From Lineus longissimus (Eukaryota > Nemertea > Pilidiophora > Heteronemertea > Lineidae), in NCBI RefSeq assembly GCF_910592395.1, contig NC_088317.1, forward strand, positions 6,636,001 to 6,700,000: a DNA stretch of 64,000 nt. Direction: 5' to 3'. Below, piece after piece: positions 21,651 through 33,000 of this stretch (its first letter is position 1; each line of letters starts with the position of its first letter). Both the position numbers and the translations under genes were made by a program. The notes beneath the pieces are model-generated. The model was not told where the DNA came from, did not search any database, and saw only the letters and a program-made list of their open reading frames with translations.

Positions 21651-23645
21651 TCATTTCAAAATGGAATAATTAGGTTTGAATGCATTGTCAAATTCTTTAA
21701 AGTCCCTTCCCCCAAAGAGAATAGTTTTAAGCGCGGGCTTGTTCAGCCAGTTGGTCAGTTTATTCTGCGTGAAGTTGTGTTCGATTTTGAAATACCTTTT
21801 AACGAACGCATAGTCCACTATGTAGCTTTTATCCTTTTTTAATTTAGGCTGGCCGGGTAACATTCTTGGCTGGTTCGGCGAGACACTTTTTAAGAATGGA
21901 TTTGGTTTTCCGTCGATATCTGGCCGAAAGGCCGAAAGCAGGTACTGCAATTTGTCAACACGGTTGTGATCAATTTTATATTTGTGATGATAATTGGACC
22001 TCTTATTGGTAGTCAGAAGGAAATTGCACTGATACCTGCTTGAACTATACAAAACATTGGTCAGGGCATTATTGAGAGTAGTAGAAGCCCACCAAGACTT
22101 ATACTCGAAGACAGTAATGTATGGCAGAAGGAGAGACAGTGTGTCGCGGTGGTAAGCCACTACACACAAATCGTAGTAGTAGTTCAGATTAACGAGTGAC
22201 ATCTCGTTGACGTGATGGATGAAGTAAGACGGAAAGCTCACTGCTGGCTCGTGAGCGAGCAGGAACTCTTCGAAGCAGATCCAAACGTCGTCACCGTCAC
22301 ATCCACCTTTTCCTTTCCAACGTCGATTCTTATACCTGAACGATACCGTGACGTCATCGTCGAGAAAGATAAAATACTGATAACCCTTCTTTGACATTCG
22401 ACTCCCACGTTCAACGGCATGCTCCAACTGAAGATTCCTCCCAGTGGTCCATGTGCTATCCGGTCGGTATAGGTCGCCGGAGTCCGTCTTGTATGTCAGC
22501 CAAAGAACATCTCGATTTGAGTTAGATACCAGGCCAAGGTTCATTTCGACGCTTGGGCCTTGTATCAAGTACACGAAGTCTTTAGCAACTTTCACTGGCG
22601 GAAAAGTGTAGCCGAAACATTCCAGATCACGTATCCAAGCCATGGCTAAATCGATATCTGCCCGCCCGATAATATCGATCTGGTAGAGTTCAATGTAAAG
22701 GTCTATCATGTTCTGCGCCAACGAAACGGTTTTCGGGATCCAGTTGACCAGGAATTTGATCAGTCGACTTGTTTTACAGTAGACATCCATTTCGTTGTGA
22801 AAATCGACCATATACGAATGCGCGTTACGGATTTGATTGACGTATGGCGGACCGAAAGCGATGTGACCGTCAGTGTCCCAAACCAACCGTTGAGTGAAAT
22901 ACGCCCTCCATATATCCGACACGCGCCCGTGAACGCTTGCCGGCAGCAGCAGACCCCAGAAGGCGAACTGAGCATGCAATGATGTCTGGGCGTTGTAGGG
23001 CGACATGACGTAATGCGATAGTGCGTGATATTTCTCCACCATCTCAAACTGAAATGGAATCTTCTGTGTTAGCCTATAGATGGCGTCCACATCTGGGTCG
23101 GTTTGGGCTAGGAAGCTGATCACTCCCACCTTCTCCGGCTTGACGGCACCGATTACTTTCATGTTTTTCGTGTTGGAATCTTTGATTTTGTCCAGCAGCA
23201 ACCCTCTCGGCCAGAAAGTGGTGTTGGGTTTGATGTATGGAATGTAGGGATTGTACACGTGTCCTGCGACCTGTATTTGATCGAATTTAATGGAAGCATC
23301 CATGAGCGGCTCACTTTTAGGAAACTTGGGGAAGTTATCGTCGTCGGTGTCGAAGATCCACTTGGCCCCGTTGGCCACGGCGTACATGAAGCCGATGTTC
23401 TTCCGGGCGTAGTGATTCCAGGGCAGATGTCGGCAGATGTGGTATGGACACCGCTCCTGCCAGGCCACGTCGAGAAAGACAAGATTGGGCATCGGCGGAA
23501 CCTCTTTTGGGCCCTTCTTGTCACCGACCAGCACCAGGCACCACTTTGGCATCTTCAGCAAGTCCTTGAGAGCTTTGGTTAAATTGAAAATTGCCGTGAC
23601 TACCACCCATTTCTCGCAGGTCAGTCGCCCCTGATGCGGAGTTAT
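21651..23645 (-). CDS. DUF288 / STELLO-like glycosyltransferase, exon 2 (catalytic region)
   Basis: A single exon of 664 codons plus stop. It begins after TTTCATTTCAG with ITPHQGRLTCEKWVVVTAIF and joins in phase to the anchor exon at 29,142-29,399, giving a 750-residue protein. The sequence belongs to the DUF288 family, related to plant STELLO proteins; members are Golgi type II membrane proteins of about this length. Visible features are the paired-region opening (CEKWVVVTAIF), WIFDTDDDNFPKF with a DxD-like metal site at about residues 200-215, and a second acidic cluster FIFLDDDVTVSF in the C-terminal half. No frame damage is seen over 2 kb, so the gene is probably functional. The substrate is unknown. 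A retrotransposon fragment lies immediately after the stop. Confidence 0.92.
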   Translation of the reverse strand: MTPHQGRLTCEKWVVVTAIFNLTKALKDLLKMPKWCLVLVGDKKGPKEVPPMPNLVFLDVAWQERCPYHICRHLPWNHYARKNIGFMYAVANGAKWIFDTDDDNFPKFPKSEPLMDASIKFDQIQVAGHVYNPYIPYIKPNTTFWPRGLLLDKIKDSNTKNMKVIGAVKPEKVGVISFLAQTDPDVDAIYRLTQKIPFQFEMVEKYHALSHYVMSPYNAQTSLHAQFAFWGLLLPASVHGRVSDIWRAYFTQRLVWDTDGHIAFGPPYVNQIRNAHSYMVDFHNEMDVYCKTSRLIKFLVNWIPKTVSLAQNMIDLYIELYQIDIIGRADIDLAMAWIRDLECFGYTFPPVKVAKDFVYLIQGPSVEMNLGLVSNSNRDVLWLTYKTDSGDLYRPDSTWTTGRNLQLEHAVERGSRMSKKGYQYFIFLDDDVTVSFRYKNRRWKGKGGCDGDDVWICFEEFLLAHEPAVSFPSYFIHHVNEMSLVNLNYYYDLCVVAYHRDTLSLLLPYITVFEYKSWWASTTLNNALTNVLYSSSRYQCNFLLTTNKRSNYHHKYKIDHNRVDKLQYLLSAFRPDIDGKPNPFLKSVSPNQPRMLPGQPKLKKDKSYIVDYAFVKRYFKIEHNFTQNKLTNWLNKPALKTILFGGRDFKEFDNAFKPNYSILK

Positions 23646-24089
23646 CTGAAATGAATAAGCGAACAGTTAGTTATCAACAGAGTCGTTCTTCTGAGAAGAG
23701 AAAGTCCGGTGCAGTGAATAACGAGTAAACAAACAATGAAAATTATATACCACATCTTCAAGATTAAAGAAACCCTTCGGCATAAGGAATTCGCCGCATT
23801 CAGGGCTCTGCGTGCGTGCATGTGTGTGGGAGGCGGGGGGGGGGGGGTAGTGTTAGGAGAGAGGATACCTTATAGCTATTTGCATCATTTTTCTAAACTT
23901 TATAAGGTCACTACTTCTCTGCTGCCCTGAAATCTTCCAGTATGCAGTATATATTTCTCATCATTGAATTACCAAAAAAGTCAAATTCAAAATCTGACTA
24001 AATTATCACGCTTTTCGATTTCTATTCCTCAACTTGACCCCGTGCAGCAATCATCTTTGAGAGGTTCGATGCATTGAAGACGTACAGCG

Positions 24090-24130
24090 CAGTGGCTATA
24101 ATAATGATAATAATAATAATCACTACTATA
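24090..24130. repeat. (AAT)n microsatellite
   Basis: A run of ataatgataataataataatc. On the minus strand it creates an isoleucine-rich pseudo-membrane segment that should not be read as protein. Confidence 0.85.
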
Positions 24131-25162
24131 ATGGACGTAGAGCTGAAATAGTTTGTCACACATCTCCTCCGCCAATTCAGATCGGATGACCTCGAAACTT
24201 TTCCTGAAAGTCGTGGTTGATATGGAGATGCACCTCGCCGGGTTAAATTGGTAAAATTTGCAGCGATCTCGGAGAAATAGCACCTTTTGTTCTTTCTATA
24301 TATGGGCATACTCATGGACATAAGGGGCCTTTTCAGCAGGTCTGATTTGCATATGGGGCCATCTGTTAAATCAAAAGTGTGGGATTATACAAAAATATGC
24401 CGGGAAAGTATTGGGGCCACTATATGTTTAAAGCATTCATCCATTTCCGCAATTTTCCCCCTTTATTTTGGTCGTACTCTTTCACCTTACGTTGTTTTAA
24501 AATCGCTCTTAATTTTTCTAAGTACCGTATGGGAATTCATCACGTGTTACACGTCTCATCATAACAAAACCGCCTCACCCGACCCAAGCACTGGGCGCAA
24601 AGTAGCGCACAGCTCCCTATATGAATACCCGGGGCAAATATAAAATATGATATAAAATCCCGATTAACATTTCTTTACTGTGATAAAAACAGGCTAACCA
24701 CTGCAGATTAACAAGTAAGTGAGTGTTCCGGAACGAGTGGAGTCCGTGCGGAGGGTGTCGAAAAAAGCCTAGGCGAACTACTTCCTCCGTCTGGTGCTGC
24801 CACCCACTGTGTTGTACTAAGTTCGTAACACGCCAACTCTTCACCATTCGCGAAATAGTTCGTCAAAATAAGTCGAGACCACTTTGAAGAGTGGTGGAGT
24901 TTGATTTTTCCGGTCGTTTTGCCAAAAACGCGTTTAGTGTAAGTAATTTGGAGGAAAATCATCCCCCCAAATCATCATGTTCGATTTGTAAACACTTGGG
25001 TCGGCGTGGAGTGCTTCACATCACACATCGACCTATTTTACGCATATCAAAATCAAGACAACATCGCAACCCCCAGACATATAATTTCATTTCACCCAAA
25101 TTGCCCCGGCCCCACACTAAGCCATCCCCCTAAAACAACCCGCGCCACGGGTATTATATGCT

Positions 25163-25190
25163 AGTAATAATAATAATAATAACAATAGAA
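25163..25190. repeat. (AAT)n microsatellite
   Basis: Several AAT units at tagtaataataataataata. The stretch from 24,300 to 25,690 otherwise shows no gene. Confidence 0.8.
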
Positions 25191-25699
25191 GAATACAATA
25201 CATGTACAGACAATAAAAGAATACAAACTGCTTACTACAGAGACCGGATAAAACATTACATTGCATCTTACTAATAAAATACCGCAGTAATCAAAACACT
25301 ACATCACACAAACAGCAGTAAATACGGCAATAGTATTACAATAACAATGGGTTAACATGATTTCAATAAAAGATTTGCAAGTTGTTTATCCCTGGAAATG
25401 CGGTGTTTAAAACGGTGTGAATGTAGTAGGGCCCGCAGGCTATCCACCACACAGAGACGGCAGTTCAAATCCGCGGATTCCGTAGATTCCGCGCTATTTT
25501 TAGAAATTCATATTGAACTATACTTAAGAACGATATAAGAGAGTATATCACTTAATAGCCCATCCAAAATGAAGCCCTACAGAAGATTACCAGTACTGTT
25601 GATAGTTTTCAGCCGATGCCAGGGAGGAATCCTTCACAGCATGGACCGAATTAACCAGGAAAATTGAATGCTCCGCTATCTTGATACGGTTCCGTTTTA

Positions 25700-26650
25700 G
25701 GCCATGGGACGAGTGTGAAAAATGTGAAATCCGTTTGACAAATTAGCGGGCAAATTGAAAACAGTCGTTTTTGGGTAATATGGGGGTGCTGATTTCAAAA
25801 ATCAATTTTTCTCCCGCGTAAAATTGCACATTAAGTCAGAAATGAGACCCTTAATAGGGCCTAATGGTCCCAAAGTAGGGGTCAAAAAAGTTGATGTCAT
25901 CGAAACATGTCAACGTGGGTATTTAAATGAAGGTATATGGGGGTACTTTAACATTGCATAGTTTTTGGCCCCTAAACGAACCGTGGGACCCCCCAGGGAG
26001 GGTCAAAAAGGGCAAAAGTGGAAACTTTGACCGCCTCCCATGAGCTTCATGGGCACCGCATGTGGATAAAAACTGTTTTATTCGACAGTACTCACATAGA
26101 CCTTTTCATAGATACCCATGATGACACCCTTGGGCAAAAGGTTTTTGAGATCTTACATTTGGAGCCTAAAAAGGGGTCAAAATTACTATCTCGGCAACCC
26201 TTACCCCGAGAGTGTTGTCATGGGTATCATTTTGAAGGTCTATACGATTACTGTCAAATAAAACAGTTTTTATCCATTGGCAGTCCCTATGAAGATCGTG
26301 GGACAGGGTCAAAGTTAACACTTTTGCCCTTTTTGACCCTCCCTGGGGGGTCCCACGGTTCGTTAAGGGGGCCAAAAACTATGCAATGTTAAAGTACCCC
26401 CATAGACCTTCATTTTGATACCCATGTTGACATGTTTCGATGACATCAACTTTTTGACCCCTACCTTGGGACCATTAGGCCCTATTAAGGGTCTCATTTC
26501 TGACTTAATGTGCAACTTTACGCGGGAGAAAAATTGATTTTTGAAATCAGCACCCCCATATTACCAAAAAAAGACTGTTTTCAATTTGCCCGCTAATTTG
26601 TCAAACGGAATCCTTTTTCTAGACACATTTTTGCCACTCGTCCCATGGCC
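25700..26650. mobile_element. 951-bp near-perfect palindrome with TA flanks
   Basis: The left end GGCCATGGGACGAGTG is complementary to the right end CACTCGTCCCATGGCC. The arms match almost base for base through landmarks such as gacccttaatagggcctaat and accgtgggaccccccaggg, right to a centre near 26,177. Both flanks are TA (25,698-25,699 and 26,651-26,652), suggesting a TA target as used by Tc1/mariner-type transposition. There is no coding capacity; overlapping frames on both strands are mirror images. Confidence 0.9.
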
Positions 26651-26659
26651 TACAAGGAG

Positions 26660-27640
26660 ACACGCGTGCTTGTCTCACCTCAGGGCTAGTACATGGTGTC
26701 ACCTTAGATAATAGGAATAACGTTGCTTTGTAAAAGACGGATGAAGGTCGACCTAGGGTGCACTCGGGCAGCCGGAAGATGTTTCCCGCGATAGGCCGCG
26801 TACGCGCTACAAATAAGGAATAATGGCTTATCGATCTGCTATCAAAGAGTGGGAAAAAACGTCGAACATAAACTTAGTCTACTAATAAAACAGGAGAAGA
26901 ACAAACATATTGAAGAAAAAACCGGTATACTGTAGCATAAAGCAACATATGGTGAACCTGTTTTCCCATCCCACAAAACTCACTTTCTATGACCACTGCG
27001 CTGCTAACATGAACTCATAAAAACAACTTCACTTTGTTTGCCCATCTAATCTTCTCTAGAGACTGCGTTATTTCAATGCAAACTATTTTGTGGGTTTTGA
27101 ATGAGACACAAAAACGCTACACTTTCCGAGATATCAGACCAACGATGGTCAGTGGCATCACACTATAGCTTGTTAACGTCGTGTGTACAACGTTGCCGGT
27201 TGTGAGTGAGGAACAGCCGATCAACTTCAGTTGGATATAGATTGCATATAAATGGATGATATGTTTTAATGCTTTATAAACGACGCCAAAAAAGTTCTTA
27301 CAGTTGGTTTTTCGTATAAGTTGTCTGTTTCAGTCATAAATTACACCAATTTGATTGTTAGTATGGACAAGCATATTAAATCCAATAAAATATTCCATGT
27401 TTGAAAATCGACAACCAACTTCTTTTATAAACGTTGTCCCGCCAGGTGGCCAGTGTGTAACGTAACCACTATTGGCCAGTTCCAGGCCACTCTCTGTAAC
27501 GTAATCAAGAGATTGGTTGAGTCACTCTAAACTCGACACCAAATTGGTGGTGACCCCTGGCCACGGGGTGGAAATAATGGGGCAGGTTTACATTTAAAGG
27601 AATGGGTGGCTTTTTAGTTCAATGTGATTCTTCTCTTGTT
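26660..27640. other. Intronic sequence, no recognised gene
   Basis: No frame of note. Bases 27,430-27,620 share wording (aaaggaatgggtggcttttt) with 60,200-60,450, so part of it is a dispersed repeat. Confidence 0.45.
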
Positions 27641-27653
27641 TCTTTGAAGGAAT

Positions 27654-27762
27654 TGGTACCGAACTGGAGGTATTTGGTTGTCACACCAAAACCGCGAGAC
27701 GCCTCGGTTTTTCCTCCACCCGAGCGGTTTTGGTGAGACGATCAATACCGCCAGTTCGGTAT
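27654..27762. repeat. Long imperfect hairpin
   Basis: The left arm contains ggtaccgaactggaggtatt and caccaaaaccgc. The right arm carries the complements gcggttttggtg and aataccgccagttcggtatt. The arms are about 45 bp with a short G/C-rich loop. Confidence 0.8.
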
Positions 27763-27853
27763 TAATTTCTATTGTAAAACATCACAAATTAAATACAGAA
27801 TAAAGTGGTTTTAAATGCTTCTTGGCTGCTTCCATATTTTTTGCACCAACCCA

Positions 27854-27883
27854 AGCGGTTATGGTTGCCTAACCATAACCGCT
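27854..27883. repeat. Perfect 13-bp hairpin with 4-base loop
   Basis: agcggttatggtt, loop gcct, aaccataaccgct. It shares the AGCGGTT core with the hairpin 100 bp upstream. Confidence 0.9.
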
Positions 27884-28024
27884 GAATTCAAAATGAGGCT
27901 TCATTGCAGCATAGTGCATTTACACTGTAAACTACGGTTCGTTATAAATCTAGATTTTTATAATTTTTTATGTTTTTGGCGTTTTTAAAAGTTTTGTTCT
28001 TATTTTCAGGTGTAATAAAACGTA

Positions 28025-28060
28025 TGGGGGTGGGGGTGGGGTGGGAGGGGGAGGGGGCTA
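28025..28060. repeat. G-rich tract
   Basis: gggggtgggggtggggtggg with continuation: four or more G-runs, a potential G-quadruplex on the plus strand. Confidence 0.8.
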
Positions 28061-28224
28061 GAGCCTTGCAAATTATGCCTTTCCCTTTTCACATTTTCCT
28101 ATTGTTCGAAGCCACGTTAGAAAAAGGTGACGAATGTCCGCTGTAATCTTTTACAATAACAAGTGAAGTAATCCGCCACCAAGGTTGATTTGGGCTTTCC
28201 CCGACTCGCAAAGTAACAAGGAAA

Positions 28225-28415
28225 ACTCAATAGATACGAAATGACGTCAATGTTTAGACACACAGCTCCAGGCAGCGCCTTAATACTAGTGCATGGGTCC
28301 ACGTGGAGAGGATCGATGAATGGAGGGCTAACTAGGGTCAAATCGGAGTCAACATCATTGTCCGATCTTGATTTTGTTTTCTTTTTATAAGCAATTCATT
28401 GATTAAAGCCACTTA
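28225..28415. repeat. Dispersed repeat, copy also at 60.57-60.76 kb
   Basis: Shared order of words with 60,570-60,765: ctccaggcagcgcctt, then actagtgcat, then gctaact and atcggagt(c/t)aacat, same orientation. Divergence is moderate. Function is unknown. Confidence 0.6.
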
Positions 28416-28978
28416 CAATATATAGTAGGATCCGGAGGTGACTAGGCACAACCGACAGCTGGGTAATATTGCCCTTATTAGGGAGGTTAAAAACTCGAAC
28501 GATAAACGACAACGGTAACGACAATGACGTCATTAGGTTTATCGTGAAGAAATAACGTTAGTTGGGTTAAGAAACACACATTGAATTCCCGGTAAACGTA
28601 AAATGTTCATTAGCTGACACTGATCCAAGTCAGGAAAGACCAGGACTAGGCCTTATAACTCATTTATATAATGTTTTAATGTGACCTGTAATGACAATCG
28701 AATCCTGCGCGAACATTTCTTGGCCTTCCAGGGCCTGTTGTGCACGGCTATTCAATGAATTACCTCGGCAACTCTAGACAGTGTGGTCCGTATTGATCAA
28801 CACCCGAACATGGATCCACTGCTTCCTTTGGGGTACACAGCGACAACTTCTCTCAGCAGCAGCTCACCCTGCTATTGAGAGAAACGAAACTTCGGCGGCA
28901 TGTTCCACTTGAGTGAGACGGTACAGAAGTGAATGATCAATCGGCCGGGGTAGACAGGGTTTCACCTGGACTACGATT

Positions 28979-29022
28979 ATCTCACTCTACTCTACTCTAC
29001 TCTACTCAACTCTACTCTATGG
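28979..29022. repeat. (CTCTA)n pentamer microsatellite
   Basis: About eight ctcta units, one changed to caact. It lies about 120 bp beyond the exon 1 donor of the DUF288 gene. Confidence 0.85.
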
Positions 29023-29141
29023 ATTACATCATCAATGTGTGTGAAAGCACAATTCATAATCATAATAATGGTCTGCACTACGATTTCTCCGACTGCCACA
29101 ACCAAGGCTACCAGACTACTGTAAGTTTGTTTAGGGCGTAC

Positions 29142-29399
29142 CTTATCGCAGCTAGCTGTTGACTTCATCTTGCCGGTATAACTGCGCACAGCCGGTTTCA
29201 ATGGTGACTGGTCGCCAATGGTATGTTTTTCATCCTCGGTATGATGGTTAGCTCTGTCACGATTGCTAAAGTGCCTTGGCATGAAGTTCGCCAAAGATCT
29301 GCTGGTGTGAGCACATAGCAGCAGACTGATCAGAACGACGCTGACCAACAAGACAGCTTTCCAGGATTTTAGGAAACGCCTAGGGAAGGCATGCAACAT
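29142..29399 (-). CDS. DUF288 / STELLO-like glycosyltransferase, exon 1 (membrane anchor)
   Basis: Eighty-six codons, MLHAFPRRFLKSWKAVLL onward, ending SCDK at AAG|GTACGC. A short basic cytosolic tail precedes one hydrophobic helix at about residues 14-30 (AVLLVSVVLISLLLCA), then a polar stem: a type II signal-anchor as in Golgi glycosyltransferases. An in-frame upstream methionine exists at 29,486. I chose the inner one because the duplicated exon at 39.5 kb has a stop between the two positions, and because the inner start gives the normal short tail. The splice into exon 2 is in phase 0 and the product is 750 residues. Confidence 0.85.
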
Positions 29400-29520
29400 A
29401 CTAACAGACGGTCGAAGAACGATACACAACGAACAAGCCTGTAGAATGGTTCTGGCACATTGAGAATGTTGTATTTTATTAAACATGTGTCACCGTTTAA
29501 ACCTCGTCTTCAGATGTCAT

Positions 29521-29878
29521 AGGGCCGTTTAGACGGCAGGAAAAAGCCACATAAGATCCGATTGAATCCGAATGTGGTTTAAATTTTTCTCGTCTAAATG
29601 CAAAATGATGCATCCGGGAGCATCCGGATCAAAAGCGTCGTCTAAACCAAAATGGATACCGAATCCGGATTCATTTTACCTCGGCGCATGCTCTCTAACG
29701 TATTGTTTAACACCTCCACAAGCAACAGGTACTGGAGAGTTCCCCATCTGCAGAAATGCGTCCAGATGAGACTGGATTGCGCTGATCGTCTAAATGCGCC
29801 ATTTTAGGAGCCTGAATGAGGTTCGATCGGATCGCATCCGGATCCGATCCGAATGTGTTTTTTTCGCCTCAGTTTAGA
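29521..29878. mobile_element. MITE upstream of the DUF288 start
   Basis: The left end GGGCCGTTTAGACGGCAGG with gccacat is mirrored by an imperfect right end (aatgtgttttttTCGCCTCAG). The interior is rich in GATCCGGAT-like words. The inverted paralogous segment at 39.32-39.38 kb lacks it, so it inserted into only one copy. The exact right terminus is uncertain because ctaaactgag also occurs in the empty site. Confidence 0.6.
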
Positions 29879-29937
29879 TTTGCCAACTACAGCACAAGAT
29901 ATAGATTGTTTAAGACAATTTGTATGTCCTCATATGG

Positions 29938-30062
29938 TTACCAATTATTAGACCTGACAAAACCATATATGGAAGACCTTTACATGCATTAGACAGACAT
30001 CTCTCATATCGTACACATAATAAGCTGTTGCCAGATATTATTCAAGATTGTTGTATCCAAAT
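29938..30062 (+). pseudogene. Retrotransposon family A fragment, left part (outermost nest layer)
   Basis: Translates in pieces as LLDLTKPYMEDLYMH, then SYRTHNKLLPDIIQDCCIQ, matching the fragment at 21.2-21.6 kb. It resumes at 34,383 after a 4.3-kb insertion; tgtatccaaat is present on both sides (30,052-30,062 and 34,372-34,382). Confidence 0.75.
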
Positions 30063-33000
30063 TGTTGTATAGTCAGGTCAGGTCAGTCGGAGGTACAGGC
30101 TGCCCGCAGGAGGTATTATCACTGGCAACCACTAAACCAGTCCATCTGCTTAGATCAGCCTCTGGCCATGTCAAAACAGGTGTTGTCGGATGCAGGTCTG
30201 CCTGTAGGTTTGACTACCCGCCACTGGTATCCTGTAAGCCAGTGCTACCTGTTTCAGGGGGGAGATTGGCCTTCTTGGCCTTGGCTGGCAACCAGTCTAG
30301 GAGAAGGAACACTCCGAAAACAAACCCGGGGAGATGTCACTCGTTAGTCTTGGTTGGCAAGACATCTAGGAGAAGGATACTCCGAAATTAAACCACCACT
30401 CCAATAGGCTGGCCAGGGCCAATCACCCGACCAGCTGCCAGACGGAGCATAAATAAAACTGGAAAACAACGATTACGAAAGCTAACAAGAAAAACCAACC
30501 AACCAGACGACAAAGGAAAGCAAAGCCACAGTCCTTGAGGGACCATATAAAGGATCAGGGGGAAACCGGAAGGACCGCTGATCCAGATAAGTGCCGCCTA
30601 GCTACCTTCAGATCGCTGGTCATTTCAACGTACAATGTGCGAACACTTTACCAACAAGGAAAGATACACCAACTGTTCACTGGCCGCCAAGAAGCAGGCA
30701 TTGAAATTGCAGGCATACAGGAGCATCGGCTGATCACTACTTCTGCCACCGACGAGGTATGGTCATGCGACAGGGAAAGCGTGCTGGTCTACAGCAGTGA
30801 GTCCAACAAAAGACAAGGGGGAGTTGGTCTTCTGATGAGCGCAAGTATGTACAGAATGCCTGCGCTGCGTGGAACCCGTCTCCAGTAGGATCCTCACTGC
30901 AAGCTTCCATGGGAACCCAGAACTTACAGCTACTGTCATCTATGCACCAACGGAATCAGCCACTCCAACTGACAAAGATGCGTTCTATGAAGATCTTGCT
31001 AACCACTTTGAGCAGGTCAAGAGGCACAACATGCATGCTGTACTGGGCGACTTCAATGCCAGGATTGGTCTGAACAGCCACGCAACAAATCCTTCTGTCA
31101 TTCCTATCCCAAAAGATAAAAGAAAATCGCTGAAAGACTCTGACAACTATAGAGGGATTACTCTTAGTAGTATTTTAGGAAAGGTGTTAGACCATGTTCT
31201 GATGTCAAAAAACGAAAAAGTGTTTTCATCCTGTGATTTACAATTCGGGTTTAAGAAGAAAATGTCCACGACTCAGTGTACTTTCGTTTATAATGAGACG
31301 ATTCAGTATTATAGAAACAGAGGAAGTGGTATTTACTCCATGTTTTTAGATGCAAGTAAGGCATTTGATAGAGTGAATTACATCAAATTATTCAAGTTAT
31401 TACTTAAAAAGGGATGCTGTCCTATCATAACTAGGTTCCTCGCTATCCTGTATACATACCAAACAGTCAATGTATCTTGGAACGGTCACAGAAGTAGAAA
31501 TTTTGGTGTGCGAAATGGTGTTAAGCAAGGAGGTGTTCTCTCCCCGATACTTTTTTGTATTTACACCGATGAACTGTTGTCAAGGTTAAAGGATTCTGGT
31601 TACGGATGCTATGTAGGAAATATATTTATGGGAGTATTTGCTTACGCTGATGATATAGTAATATTATCCCCAACTAGGCATGGGTTACGCATGCTCTTAC
31701 AAATATGTTCGGTATTCTCAAAAGAATACCAGGTTATTTTCAATCAAACAAAATGTCAACTAGTGTATTCAGGGGAAGGAGTAGAGAATCACCCCCCTTT
31801 TGCCTGGGAGGGTCATGTGATTAATGTCGTATCTTGGGCCACTCACCTTGGTCATATTGTTGGAGAGAATAGTGATGGGAAAAACCTTGAAAATGCCATC
31901 AACGCTTTTGTATTCTAGAGTAAATACTTTGGTTGCTCAATTTGGACATTGCCACTCAGTAACAAAATACAAGTTATTCAAATCATTCGCAATGGCACTA
32001 TATGGATGCGTGCTCTGGAATTTTACCCCCAGAAAACTTGATCGATTCTGCGTCGCCTGGAGGAAATGTGTCAGGAAATTATGTAATGTGTCCTATTTGA
32101 CACACTCTAATCTGCTCCCACTCATCTGTGAAGACCTACCCCCAGAACTGCAACTCCATACGCGCTTCTTAAAATTCATTGGTGGGATAGCAAGAAGCAC
32201 TAACCCATTGCTATGAATTGCCGGTCATAATTCACAGGTCGCTAACAACATCAATACCGTGTGTGCAAAAGCGGGTGTTACAAAATATGATGTTACACAG
32301 ATTTCTATAAATAAAACTGTTTTTTTAAATGATGCAACAGTCATTCTAAGAGACAAGGCAAATGTCATCAGAGATATGATAAGCTCGAGAGACAATAGAG
32401 ACCGCAATTTCTTTAATCTTGATGAGATTAATACTATATTAAATGATTTATGTGTAAACTAAATTTTACAGACACCTGAGACTGAATAATTTGTTGATGG
32501 CCAATATAATATCTGTATAAACAAGTTCAATTGAGTATCACTGGTAATTAGTTGTGGCATTTGCTACCTGTTTCTAACTTGTTTTTAAAATGTTCTCCCA
32601 TCTATTTATTTTTCTCACTGCACAATACAGCACTGCACTCTGTTGAATGTACTATTATGTACGATTAAATAAATAAATAAAATTGGAAGACACTGCTTCT
32701 ACGATACCTCGAATGATAATGGAGAGAGGCTAGTATCCCTATGCGAGGAACACAGGCTAAAGCCAGCACAAACCAGATTTCCGCAGCCACAGTTACGTCG
32801 CTGGACATGGATGCACCCCACCGGGTCAAAACACCAACTCGACCACATTCTCATCAATGGAAAGTGGATAAATTCCTTAAGGAAGTGCAGAGCCTACAAC
32901 ACCGTGGAGCTGGACTCAGACCACCGAGTAGTCAGCATCCGCCTGGTATCCAGTCTGCAGGCACCAAAGCGACAACCCTGCAGACGAGCAAAATTCAACT

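Larger units (their letters stand above)
23646..29141 (-). other. 5.5-kb intron of the DUF288 gene
   Basis: The donor AAG|GTACGC and acceptor TTTCATTTCAG|ATAACT are both canonical and in phase 0. The intron contains a G-tract (23,835), AAT microsatellites (24,100 and 25,163), the 951-bp palindrome, two hairpins, a dispersed repeat and a CTCTA pentamer tract. No nested gene was recognised. Confidence 0.75.

Noticed and set aside
22212-23634. Several frames overlapping the DUF288 exon on both strands
   Set aside because: Shadows of the 664-codon exon, which has family motifs and continuous reading.
24022-24321. Minus-strand frame with a poly-isoleucine membrane segment in the DUF288 intron
   Set aside because: The hydrophobic run is an AAT microsatellite and no splice donor follows; the real anchor exon is at 29.1-29.4 kb.
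26018-26392. 124-codon frame with an antisense partner
   Set aside because: Lies over the centre of a perfect palindrome, which generates matching frames on both strands.
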